Notes under the pieces: model-generated
Told to the model about the DNA's origin: nothing
Databases searched by the model: none
The model's input: only the letters and a program-made list of their open reading frames with translations
NCBI GenBank assembly: GCA_947450765.1
Contig: CANFXC010000001.1
Span: 62,001-126,000 of the forward strand
DNA from: Comamonadaceae bacterium
GTDB lineage: Bacteria > Pseudomonadota > Gammaproteobacteria > Burkholderiales > Burkholderiaceae_C
Length of the DNA: 64,000 nt
Direction: 5' to 3'
Made by a program: the position numbers and the translations under genes
In this document: positions 33,568 to 40,954 of the stretch, piece by piece
Layout: each line of letters starts with the position of its first letter
Numbering within the stretch: the stretch's first letter is position 1

Positions 33568-34807
33568 GAAGCTTAAGAAGCGTATCTTTGTTATGACAAG
33601 CAATGGAAGAGATAGCTTCGTCGACATGACAACGGGGGCGGCTGACCTAGGAGAGGGACATATTAACTGGCTGCTGGATAATTGGGGGGTTGACGAGGGC
33701 ATGAGAAAGAAAGTAACTAAGAGTCTGGGTTATAGATTACTGCCCCTCTGTAAGGAAGTGGTTTATAAGCCTGAGGAAAACCCTGTTGTGCGGGTAGACG
33801 GCTTTCTGTTTCGCAATAGCTGGATAAGACCCCTCGTGCAGCCGTCTGAGGAAAGCAGCAAACCCTTTGAAGATCATCTACTGCGTGCCATGGGATGCCA
33901 AGATAAAGTTGAGTATTTCCTTGACCTGCTTGCATTCAAATACCAAAAGCCCAACGAGCCGAAACCCCATGCTGTGGTCTATCTCTATCAGGCTGAAGGA
34001 GGACATGGTAAGAGCTTGCTGGCTACAACGCTCAGGCACGTGTTTGGGGAAAGTGCGGTCAAGATTGCTCCTGAGGCCAAGCTCAATAGCGGTAGTAAGG
34101 TGATGCTTTGGACGAGTACTTTTCTCATTGCTGAGGAAGCTAATGTAGGAAGGGGCAGCGACATCTACGACACAATCAAAACTTACAGCGGTACGGATGA
34201 GTTATTTGACGACATGAAGCATGCACACTTTCAGAAGCATGCGATACCCGCCAATTTAATTATGATCAGCAATAACCCTCCTAACTTCCTAGAAGCACAT
34301 GATCGCCGGTTCTTTGTTAGTGAGTGGAAGATAGACCTAGAAGGGGACGCCCACACGGCTTACTTTAACGAGTATGTGGCTTGGCTTGAAAGCGGGGGAT
34401 ACGCTGCTATTGCTGGCCTTCTGAGCCGCCGTGACGTGAAGCGCGAGATGTACGCTCCAGTGCCTATGACAGACGAGAAGGTGCGGGCTATGTCGATGAG
34501 CTTAGACGGCTGTGTCAGAGAGCTTCTGGACGCTATGGAAGACAACCCCCGAGCGCTGGTGTTTGATCAAGACAATTTCTCCTCTACTTTTGAGAAGTTT
34601 CAAGTTAAAGATGCGCAGATAAAGTACAAGATGCAAGAAGCAGGTTTAAGGCAACACGACAAGCGGCTTCAAATCGGCCCTTGGCGCGGTAGACCTTGGT
34701 ATCGAACTTCGCACAAGATTGTCGCCATAAAGAGAACCGGCAGCTTCATCGAGGGTATACCTCTAGAGCAGGCGCTATACAGCTCGGTACTAGAGAAAAG
34801 CCTCTAA
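33545..34807 (+). CDS. SF3-helicase-type replication protein
   Basis: A 420-residue protein whose middle is a superfamily 3 helicase: Walker A AEGGHGKS (150-157), Walker B FLIAEEAN (193-200), motif C LIMISNNPP (238-246) and arginine finger DRRFF (253-257). This is the helicase of D5-like/DUF5906 phage and plasmid primase-helicases. The first 120 residues show no TOPRIM or AEP primase motif. AGGGGA precedes the ATG. Sitting behind an iteron array, it is best read as the replication initiator of the element, unwinding at the origin. Confidence 0.85.
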   Translation: MDEYQIIEKLKKRIFVMTSNGRDSFVDMTTGAADLGEGHINWLLDNWGVDEGMRKKVTKSLGYRLLPLCKEVVYKPEENPVVRVDGFLFRNSWIRPLVQPSEESSKPFEDHLLRAMGCQDKVEYFLDLLAFKYQKPNEPKPHAVVYLYQAEGGHGKSLLATTLRHVFGESAVKIAPEAKLNSGSKVMLWTSTFLIAEEANVGRGSDIYDTIKTYSGTDELFDDMKHAHFQKHAIPANLIMISNNPPNFLEAHDRRFFVSEWKIDLEGDAHTAYFNEYVAWLESGGYAAIAGLLSRRDVKREMYAPVPMTDEKVRAMSMSLDGCVRELLDAMEDNPRALVFDQDNFSSTFEKFQVKDAQIKYKMQEAGLRQHDKRLQIGPWRGRPWYRTSHKIVAIKRTGSFIEGIPLEQALYSSVLEKSL

Positions 34808-34813
34808 CACATT

Positions 34814-34833
34814 AGCCCTCGTAATTGAGGGCT
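34814..34833 (+). terminator. Rho-independent terminator after the SF3 Rep gene
   Basis: AGCCCTC (34814-34820), loop GTAATT, GAGGGCT (34827-34833), then TTTCTGTTTTTT. It closes the Rep transcript 6 bp after the stop codon and separates it from the convergent minus-strand genes. Confidence 0.88.
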
Positions 34834-34848
34834 TTTCTGTTTTTTCTT

Positions 34849-35178
34849 CTATATAACTTTAAATGCCTTTGAAATATACTCAATAAAATAACCACAGGCA
34901 AAAACTACACCAACGATAACTGGAATATTAATAAGAGCAAACACCCCTCCAGTCGCACTATGCGGATCAATACCGTATTCATTTTTTATCCCAGTCATTA
35001 GCCTATCGTACGCATAAACAAACAACCCTGCACATGCAAGCACTGCTGCGACCGAAACTAGAAATAATATATTTGCATTTAAAATAAAATCTACAGCACC
35101 AACAACAGCGCCCCGCAAAGCACTCCATAAAATATTAATAAAAAGTTCTGTGGATTTATATATATCCATGAGAGACAT
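34849..35178 (-). CDS. Predicted three-helix membrane protein
   Basis: A 109-residue protein with three hydrophobic segments: ILWSALRGAVVGAVDFIL (about 16-33), ILFLVSVAAVLACAGLFVYAY (37-57) and VFALINIPVIVGVVFACGYFI (79-99). A strong AGGAGGGG site precedes the ATG. It is the last of four same-strand genes in the AT-rich cargo part of the element. No family is recognised; it lacks features of inovirus minor coat proteins that I can identify. It could be an immunity, holin-like or superinfection protein. Confidence 0.7.
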   Translation of the reverse strand: MSLMDIYKSTELFINILWSALRGAVVGAVDFILNANILFLVSVAAVLACAGLFVYAYDRLMTGIKNEYGIDPHSATGGVFALINIPVIVGVVFACGYFIEYISKAFKVI

Positions 35179-35257
35179 TTTTACCCCTCCTTTTTATAAC
35201 TTTTTTAAATTAAATTACGTAGATTGATTAAATTACTAAAACCAGCCCAGCACATAT

Positions 35258-35740
35258 TCATTTAACAGGTACGACCCTCTCAATTTCAGCCTTTATTTTT
35301 ATAACTAAGTCTCGTGCTTTTTGTACCTCTGAAATCACAGCTTGTGATTGAAATCTAACCAAGTAGCCATTCATCTTCTCTATTGAGTAATCCAACGATT
35401 TAATTGTATTTTTTGCCTGTAATTGTAATAACATTCGAACTCTAAACCTATCAGTCTCATCAACCATTATTGTATATACTTGCGCGTAGACTATGGCTTT
35501 ATCTATAGCTTGAGTTGCTACACTAACAACGAGTGTTGCATTCTCTAGAGCTGGCTCCACTTGCGGTACAGCACTGTCCATTTGCAGCAAATTCATATAC
35601 ACACGACCAAGTTCAGTGACATTTATCCCAAGAAACACTTCTAACTTGTTAATCTTTTCCGTACTCTGAGAAAAACACGTAGAGCTTGCACCCATCAGCA
35701 AAGTCAGCGCCATAATTAAAAAAGCGGTTCTCGATTTCAT
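35258..35740 (-). CDS. Secreted hypothetical helical protein
   Basis: A 160-residue protein with a clean signal peptide (SRTAFLIMALTLLMGASSTCFSQ; a Cys near the cleavage site gives a possible but non-canonical lipobox). The mature part is all-helical, ending with a charged helix rich in Lys and Glu (QKARDLVIKIKAEIERV). AGAAGG precedes the ATG. Low GC. Part of the four-gene minus-strand unit of the element. Function unknown; no homologous family recognised. Confidence 0.7.
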   Translation of the reverse strand: MKSRTAFLIMALTLLMGASSTCFSQSTEKINKLEVFLGINVTELGRVYMNLLQMDSAVPQVEPALENATLVVSVATQAIDKAIVYAQVYTIMVDETDRFRVRMLLQLQAKNTIKSLDYSIEKMNGYLVRFQSQAVISEVQKARDLVIKIKAEIERVVPVK

Positions 35741-35778
35741 TTCTAAACCTTCTGATCAAAGAAGTTATTCCCGCTTGT

Positions 35779-35976
35779 CTACTCAGGATTCGAATGTAGG
35801 CGTGATCTAACCTCTAGAGCTACCTCCCTCATTAAGTAAAGTGAAGCGGGTGCGTCTCGGTCAACTTTCCCGGCATCAATTTCATCCTCGCAATGCTTGA
35901 TGTAGTGATCAAGCGCCGCCTGCACAACTATCATTTCAGTCTCTTGAAGGACTAAATTAAATGCGTAGGTGGTCAT
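35779..35976 (-). CDS. Small hypothetical protein
   Basis: A 65-residue acidic, helical protein with ALDHYIKHCEDEIDAG and LYLMREVALEVRSRL. No signal peptide or membrane segment. Weak ribosome-binding site; lies 38 bp upstream of the secreted protein gene and 35 bp from the next small gene, so probably co-transcribed. No family recognised; a regulatory or antitoxin-like role is only a guess. Confidence 0.55.
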   Translation of the reverse strand: MTTYAFNLVLQETEMIVVQAALDHYIKHCEDEIDAGKVDRDAPASLYLMREVALEVRSRLHSNPE

Positions 35977-36011
35977 AGTGGGCGCGACATCAGATCAAGA
36001 GCTCTTTGAAC

Positions 36012-36206
36012 TTATTGTTCATAAATAACCTGCTGACAGCCAGCTCCACCAGATATAACTTTCTGAACAGAAGTTCCATCAAGCTGATAAGTGCAGTAAA
36101 ACTTTCCGCCAGATAGTTGCTGATTAATCAGCCTCCACATTCCTCCAGCAAACGCTGAATTCGTGACAAGCACAACAAGAGCCACCAAAACCAATGTTTT
36201 TTTCAT
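36012..36206 (-). CDS. Small secreted protein
   Basis: A 64-residue protein: signal peptide KKTLVLVALVVLVTNSAFAGG (about 20 residues, AFA cleavage site), then a short mature part with two cysteines (KFYCTYQL and GAGCQQVIYEQ) that could form a disulfide. It is the first gene of the minus-strand unit and divergent from the XRE regulator, with an operator-like palindrome between. Function unknown. Confidence 0.7.
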   Translation of the reverse strand: MKKTLVLVALVVLVTNSAFAGGMWRLINQQLSGGKFYCTYQLDGTSVQKVISGGAGCQQVIYEQ

Positions 36207-36232
36207 GATTATTCCCGTAATAGTTAAAAAAG

Positions 36233-36251
36233 TTATAAGTGTTGCTTATAA
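36233..36251. promoter_or_regulatory. TTATAAG-N5-CTTATAA palindrome (candidate XRE operator)
   Basis: Perfect 7-bp arms at 36233-36239 and 36245-36251, spacer TGTTG, in the gap between the divergent secreted-protein gene and the XRE gene. A second, longer-range inverted repeat AAGTGTTG (36237-36244)/CAACACTT (36293-36300) and a CCGTGGC direct repeat (36253, 36268) fill the same gap. Phage-like bidirectional control is inferred. Confidence 0.5.
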
Positions 36252-36325
36252 ACCGTGGCCTGTCAAGCCGTGGCGCTTGAGGACGCAAGAAACAACACTT
36301 GCGGTCTATGTGGACACATCAAACA

Positions 36326-36541
36326 ATGGAAGAGCTCAAGAGCGACCTCGCCCAGAACATCAAGCAGGTTCGTAAAGCTCAAGGGGTAGCTCAGGAGCGG
36401 CTGGCTCTTGATGCAGAGGTCGACAGGACAGTTGTGTCGAAGATTGAGCGCTGCGTAGGCAACCCAAGCCTCGACACGCTGTTGAAGCTTGCCAACCGGC
36501 TCAATACGACCGTGTCAGCTCTGCTAGCACCCAAGGTCTGA
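36326..36541 (+). CDS. XRE-family HTH regulator
   Basis: A 71-residue single-domain Cro/C1-type protein. The helix-turn-helix reads IKQVRKAQGVAQERLALDAEVDRTVVSKIERC, followed by NPSLDTLLKLANRLNTTVSALL, the standard XRE end. ATG 36326 begins at the domain; an ATG at 36308 and a TTG at 36299 are upstream alternatives and none has a good ribosome-binding site. It is the only dedicated regulator in the element and likely represses the minus-strand cargo genes and itself via the palindrome at 36233. Confidence 0.88.
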   Translation: MEELKSDLAQNIKQVRKAQGVAQERLALDAEVDRTVVSKIERCVGNPSLDTLLKLANRLNTTVSALLAPKV

Positions 36542-36733
36542 TTCAGCTTTTTGTGTACGGAGGAGGCTCCATCAATGTCATGAGGACTCTGGAGCCCTCC
36601 CCCCCTGTCAGCCCTCAGAGTAGCGGAACATCCAGCGGAACAAATGTTATGATTTACGGAACAATTAATGGGCTAGCCGAAGAAAGATTGTTGATAACAA
36701 ACAGTTTTAATCTGTTGTTTTATTGACTACTTA
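36542..36733. other. Right end of the element: non-coding
   Basis: No gene. A 9-bp stem with one bulge (GGAGGCTCC at 36562-36570 with GGAGCCCTCC at 36591-36600) may terminate the XRE transcript but lacks a U-tract. The CGGAACA repeats at 36624, 36636 and 36657 follow, then a short T-rich run before the right att core. Confidence 0.5.
36624..36663. repeat. CGGAACA direct repeats, right end of element
   Basis: CGGAACA at 36624-36630, 36636-36642 and 36657-36663. The first two reproduce the left-end pair at 31588-31606, with the same 12-bp spacing and 18 of 19 bases identical. Candidate integrase arm sites, or a remnant of an integrase-gene promoter from another copy. Confidence 0.6.
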
Positions 36734-36749
36734 CCTGTTGGTGGCACCA
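36734..36749. repeat. Right attachment site (att core)
   Basis: CCTGTTGGTGGCACCA, identical to the tRNA-Arg 3' end at 31515-31530. It is not followed by any tRNA, as expected for the distal junction of an integrated element. Confidence 0.9.
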
Positions 36750-36768
36750 CCGTGAATAGCAGACAAGG

Positions 36769-37200
36769 TCAGTTCTGGTTTTGGGCGTTTTCAATAGCAG
36801 CTTGAGCCACATTGCTGGCTTGAGCGGCGGCCTTGCTTTGAAGGACCATTCCCAACAGCCTCGCACCGTGCTCTACGGCAATAGACCCGTAAGAGACATC
36901 CCCATTGATCATCGAGTCTTTGTGGAACTCAACGCGCTCAGCCGCGTAAATATTGCCTTTGACTTTTCCAGCGACCAGAATCCGATAGGCATGGATGTCA
37001 CCGGTCACCTCGCCTGTCGGGCCAATCGCCACCGAGATTTTGTTGCCTGGAGCGGTTTCGATATTGCCAAACACTTTGCCATCAATCCGGACACTGTCCA
37101 ACAAGACCAGCCGACCAAAGACGGTCGTCGTTCGTCCGACCAAGGTGTCAAACCTTTCCTGCGTGGCTGTGAAAGATTTGTTTTTGAGTTTTTCAAACAT
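36769..37200 (-). CDS. Bactofilin (polymer-forming cytoskeletal protein)
   Basis: A 143-residue bactofilin. The central beta-helix repeats are visible: VFGRLVLLDSVRIDGKVFGNIET, IGPTGEVTGDIHAYRILVAGKVKGNIYA and KDSMINGDVSYGSIAVEHGARL. Flexible tails flank the core. It polymerises under the membrane and often positions cell-wall enzymes. The M23 peptidase gene 49 bp upstream on the same strand is the classic partner, implying cell-shape work. Confidence 0.93.
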   Translation of the reverse strand: MFEKLKNKSFTATQERFDTLVGRTTTVFGRLVLLDSVRIDGKVFGNIETAPGNKISVAIGPTGEVTGDIHAYRILVAGKVKGNIYAAERVEFHKDSMINGDVSYGSIAVEHGARLLGMVLQSKAAAQASNVAQAAIENAQNQN

Positions 37201-37249
37201 GGCCGGCTGCTCTGGTAAAAGATGACGTCAAAATGGAATGGACAGGGCG

Positions 37250-38191
37250 TCAGGGGGCTTGAACGAGCAAGACTTGCCGTGGATTCAACACCTTGCCTTG
37301 GTAGAAAATTTCGTAATGAAGATGCGGCCCTGTGGAACGGCCCGTGCTGCCCACATCACCGATCACGGTTCCGCCGTCTACCGGCGTATTTTCAACCACT
37401 CGGCGTTGGCTCAAATGAGCATAGCGGGTTAAGAAATTTTCGGCATGCTTGATTTCAACCACATTGCCATAGCCCGTGTCCCACTCTGACCGGACGACCA
37501 CGCCAGGCCCCGCAGCCCGCACTGTCGTGCCCACATCGGCGGCGAAATCAAGGCCCTCATGCATGGCCAAGGCTCCCGTGAAGGGGTCATTGCGAAGCCC
37601 AAAACCGCTGGTCAAACGAAAGTCAGATTGAATCGGCAAACCAATCGGCAAAGCCTCTAACCATGCCAAATGATTCCTCCACTTTGACTCATAAGACACC
37701 AGAGATTCGCCCACACCCTTGGCTTGTTCGGTCGTTTGATTCATCTCCGTTTGCAAGGGTTGGCGGAAAAATCCAGCCTTCAAGTACTGCTGCAATTGGG
37801 CTGAAACGAAAGGACCGCCTTTGGAGTCTTCTTTCACGTTGTAGCGGCCTTTCAAGGCTGCTGGCGTGGCCAACTCCATGAACCGATTCTTCATGGACTC
37901 TAGCTTTTTAACCTCTTGAATGTTTTGGTCGAGCACGCTTTTAAGTTGGTCGAGCCGATCACGGTAGACGGCCTCCATCCGCTTTTGCTCAAACTCACTG
38001 GTCACGCCGCCCATGCTGCGAGCCAAATCGGGGTTGCTCTCCACTGCGATGCGAAGGCCGACCCAGTTCAAAACAAAACCCAAAAATAACAAGCCCACGC
38101 CCAACGCCAAAGCTGCAAGCAAAACATTGCGCGCGGTGATGGAGATTTTTCTAATCTGGCTGGTGGGGCTCGAAAGCCACATGAGTTGCAT
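37250..38191 (-). CDS. M23-family (LytM) membrane-anchored metallopeptidase
   Basis: A 313-residue protein: short cytoplasmic tail, one membrane helix (NVLLAALALGVGLLFLGFVLNWVG), a coiled-coil periplasmic linker, and a C-terminal LytM domain. Zinc-site motifs are intact: GFGLRNDPFTGALAMHEGLDFAAD (H-x3-D) and GPHLHYE (H-x-H). It would cut peptidoglycan cross-links. The start is uncertain: ATG 38191 or 38182, both without a clear ribosome-binding site. Paired with the downstream bactofilin. Confidence 0.9.
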   Translation of the reverse strand: MQLMWLSSPTSQIRKISITARNVLLAALALGVGLLFLGFVLNWVGLRIAVESNPDLARSMGGVTSEFEQKRMEAVYRDRLDQLKSVLDQNIQEVKKLESMKNRFMELATPAALKGRYNVKEDSKGGPFVSAQLQQYLKAGFFRQPLQTEMNQTTEQAKGVGESLVSYESKWRNHLAWLEALPIGLPIQSDFRLTSGFGLRNDPFTGALAMHEGLDFAADVGTTVRAAGPGVVVRSEWDTGYGNVVEIKHAENFLTRYAHLSQRRVVENTPVDGGTVIGDVGSTGRSTGPHLHYEIFYQGKVLNPRQVLLVQAP

Positions 38192-38424
38192 GCGAATCCA
38201 AACAAAGGAGCTGGATCTTAGCCATTTGAATGGATGACGTCTACCGTTCTGTTGGCCTGCACGCGGCAAGCCAGTACATCCAAACAGTTAAATGCAAGGT
38301 AAAAAGTACTATCTCAATGAGAAGTTTTTCAAAAAGCCTTGCCTGCGGCAGTGGCCACAGGGCCGTCAACCGAACGTCCCTTTATTGCCTGATCATGCAG
38401 GGCACCTCGAATGAATGCAGGACC

Positions 38425-39096
38425 TCAGTTCAAGCTGGTCCCGCCCAGAGAAGAGTCATTAAGCTGCGCGTCCAATTTCCCATAAAACTGCCGCATTTCT
38501 TCAACTGTTTGCGGCTTGGCAGGCGCGCTTGAACTGGGAGTTCTAGAAATGTCGAACTTCACATCAGCACGGACTTGGCTGTCTTTGGCGCCGTGCTCAA
38601 ACCCACCCGTGGCGCCATGGGCCCCACGGACAACACCACTTTGCTGTGCGGCTTTGAACAGGTGCTCTTTGTTGAGCCGGTATTGACGCATCAATCCGGC
38701 GATCTCCTTCAGCCCTCTGGCCACTTCTGCTTCGCGCGCTTTGGCCTTCTGCAACACCAGCTCACGCGCCTTGGCAGCCTCCGCCAAGGTTTCTTCAACG
38801 AGCTTTTGTTGCAAGGCGACCATCTGCTGCTGCAGCGCTTCTACGGCGGTCATAGCGTTCTCCGGGTCAAAGTTGAAGGACCAACAGTCAGCAGAATGCT
38901 TGACTTGAATGGTGGGGATCATAGCCATCCGGCCTGTGCCAAACACCACAAATCCCTTCAAAGACTCACAGATACTCTCTTTTTCCACAGCTTCAGGTGA
39001 TAAATTCCTGACCAATGGCTTCAAGAGCGCAAGTTGCGTGGACTGGGCTTCATCTGAATCTGAGTTTATGCTGCGTCTGGTTTTTTTCTTAGTCAT
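38425..39096 (-). CDS. Hypothetical coiled-coil protein
   Basis: A 223-residue protein of unknown family. The middle (about residues 85-150) is a long Ala/Glu/Lys coiled coil (ALQQQMVALQQKLVEE, AKARELVLQKAKARE) ending LMRQYRLNKEHLFKAAQQ, which recalls the oligomerisation region of H-NS-like proteins without their DNA-binding motif. The tail is low-complexity. Its 5' end overlaps the divergent sensor-kinase gene by 29 bp; a downstream ATG at 38928 is an alternative start. The 233 bp between it and the M23 gene show no gene. Confidence 0.6.
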   Translation of the reverse strand: MTKKKTRRSINSDSDEAQSTQLALLKPLVRNLSPEAVEKESICESLKGFVVFGTGRMAMIPTIQVKHSADCWSFNFDPENAMTAVEALQQQMVALQQKLVEETLAEAAKARELVLQKAKAREAEVARGLKEIAGLMRQYRLNKEHLFKAAQQSGVVRGAHGATGGFEHGAKDSQVRADVKFDISRTPSSSAPAKPQTVEEMRQFYGKLDAQLNDSSLGGTSLN

Positions 39097-40954
39097 CGCA
39101 CTGTTCCAAATGCCAGGGTATACGGCAGAGCTGGGCTATTCAGTCACGCAGGCCTATCACCGCGATGCCGCGGCAGAAGTGTCGATCGCCACCGTGGCCA
39201 CACGTCACTTCATCCCCTACGAAGGCCTATTGCGTCTCGGGTTCGAGTCTGACGCCGTCTGGGTCGAGCTGAGAATGACGCCAATAAAGGCCGTGGCTAC
39301 CGATTTTGTCGATGCCAAAAATCCGTTGGTGCTTCGTGTGGGCCCTTATTCTCTGGACCGCATTGAGGTTTATGAGTATGTCGCCGGCCAATGGACAAGG
39401 CAAGTGGGCGGCGACCAGCAGGCCGGAAAATCCAACATGTGCCCTGACGATTACCACTGCTTTGTATTGAGCCAAGCGAGGGCGTCCACCAGTCCCATTT
39501 ATCTGAGAGTGACCACTCAAAACGTGATGATCATTGAAGCCGACATCTTGCGCGCAGACGCCTTGACGACGGTGGTGGCCAAGCGTGTCAGCCAACTCAC
39601 TTTTTCCATGACGATTGCGGTCGTCTTACTCGTCCTGAGTTTAGTTTTGCTCGCGTTCGAACGCTCAATCCTGCTGCTGACCTACAGCATCTTTCAATTA
39701 ACAGTCGTGCTTTTTGTGATCGCCAACGTCGGCCAACTGGCTCACCTTCTGCCGGGTTTTCAAGCAAGCAGCGTGGACAAAATAGGTTTCAGTATTTTCT
39801 CCACCAGGGTGGGCATGACCGCGCTGCTGGGCTGGGCACTGTTGGCGTCGCACCAGCCCTCGCGTGCTTACAAACAAATGATTCTGGCGATGCTCGCACT
39901 TTGCATCATCAACCTAGGCTTAATTTCTTCGGGGCATGCCCGAATTGCCGTCAAGCTCAATTTTTACCTGTTCTTCATCAACCCGCTGGTACAGGCTTAC
40001 GGCGTCTTTTCAGCCTCGAACTTATCCAGAATAAGGCGCAGTATTTACATGTCTTGCTATAGCGTCAATATAGTCCTGATCGCTATGGGTTCCTTGTTCG
40101 TTTTTTCGAATATGGCGATCGTCGGCCCCATTGGATTCTTTCACAGTGGAAACGACTGGCGACTCAATGGCGTGATCATCGGATTGATTCTGTTTTTGAT
40201 TGTTCTGAGTGAGCAGCGCTTGAACAATGCAGCCCGATTGGCTGAGCTGGAAAAACTGCGTTCAAGCGCAGAACAGGCGCGGGCCAATGAAGAAAAACTC
40301 AGCGAACGGCGTGCGCTGATCGACATGCTGACGCACGAGCTGAAAAATCCGCTGGGCACGATCCGCTTTGCGCTGGCGTCGCTCAAGCGCCAAATCACAG
40401 GTGACAGCGAGTCACTGCAACGCATTCAGCGCATTGATGCGTCGGCTAACCGCATGGATGAGTTGATTGAGCATGTGGCACGCTCCAACAAGATAGAGCG
40501 CACGGGCATCATGGAACAGCCCGAATCGATTCCTGCAACAGACATCGTCCACGAATTGATTCAAGAATATTCCGACGTCGATCGATTCAGCGTCATGGTC
40601 CAAAAAGATGCTGTCTTTCAAGCTGACCGGCAAATGCTCATCGTGATTCTGGAAAACCTCTTGAGCAATGCGCACAAATACGCCGCAGTCGAAGAAAAAA
40701 TAAGCGTGATCGTCACCACCGATGCCGCGGCTGGTATGACTTGTTTTGAGATCAGCAATGCAGTCGCTGAAGACCAAGAACCCGATGAGTCACGCTTGTT
40801 TGAGCGGTATTACCGTCACCCCAGCGTGCAAAACCAACCCGGCATGGGAATTGGTTTGAGTTTGGTGCAGTCTGCCGCGCAAAAAATTGGTGCCAGCGTG
40901 TTTTATCGCAAAGAAAACCAACACGTCATTTTTACAGTCAGGATGCCGAATTGA
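39068..40954 (+). CDS. Sensor histidine kinase with 7TM-DISM sensor module
   Basis: A 628-residue kinase. Signal peptide (LRLVFFLVIALFQMPGYTA), a 7TMR-DISMED2-type extracellular beta domain (about 25-165), seven predicted membrane helices (about 178-375), a coiled-coil linker, then HisKA with His423 (LTHELKNPLG) and HATPase with LLSNAHKYA and GMGIGLSLV. ATG 39068 was chosen as it starts the signal peptide; a longer frame upstream is antisense to the coiled-coil gene. It overlaps the response-regulator gene. Ligand probably a sugar or carboxylate, unknown. Confidence 0.92.
   Translation: MLRLVFFLVIALFQMPGYTAELGYSVTQAYHRDAAAEVSIATVATRHFIPYEGLLRLGFESDAVWVELRMTPIKAVATDFVDAKNPLVLRVGPYSLDRIEVYEYVAGQWTRQVGGDQQAGKSNMCPDDYHCFVLSQARASTSPIYLRVTTQNVMIIEADILRADALTTVVAKRVSQLTFSMTIAVVLLVLSLVLLAFERSILLLTYSIFQLTVVLFVIANVGQLAHLLPGFQASSVDKIGFSIFSTRVGMTALLGWALLASHQPSRAYKQMILAMLALCIINLGLISSGHARIAVKLNFYLFFINPLVQAYGVFSASNLSRIRRSIYMSCYSVNIVLIAMGSLFVFSNMAIVGPIGFFHSGNDWRLNGVIIGLILFLIVLSEQRLNNAARLAELEKLRSSAEQARANEEKLSERRALIDMLTHELKNPLGTIRFALASLKRQITGDSESLQRIQRIDASANRMDELIEHVARSNKIERTGIMEQPESIPATDIVHELIQEYSDVDRFSVMVQKDAVFQADRQMLIVILENLLSNAHKYAAVEEKISVIVTTDAAAGMTCFEISNAVAEDQEPDESRLFERYYRHPSVQNQPGMGIGLSLVQSAAQKIGASVFYRKENQHVIFTVRMPN

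Larger units (their letters stand above)
31531..36749. mobile_element. Integrated 5.2-kb element at tRNA-Arg(CCT) with its own SF3 replication protein
   Basis: The unit between the two 16-bp att repeats is 5,219 bp including one repeat. Genes: tyrosine recombinase, RHH-like small protein, SF3-helicase Rep, four small minus-strand genes and an XRE regulator. It also has a structured non-coding stretch, an iteron array and CGGAACA repeats at both ends. Base composition turns distinctly AT-rich in 34.8-36.3 kb against the GC-rich flanks. There are no capsid, tail, terminase, relaxase, Zot or resistance genes, so it is neither a full phage nor a conjugative element; a phage satellite or integrated replicon is the closest description. 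Confidence 0.85.

Noticed and set aside
31531-36749. Filamentous (inovirus) prophage
   Set aside because: No Zot/pI ATPase and no major coat protein; an SF3 helicase rather than a rolling-circle Rep is present.
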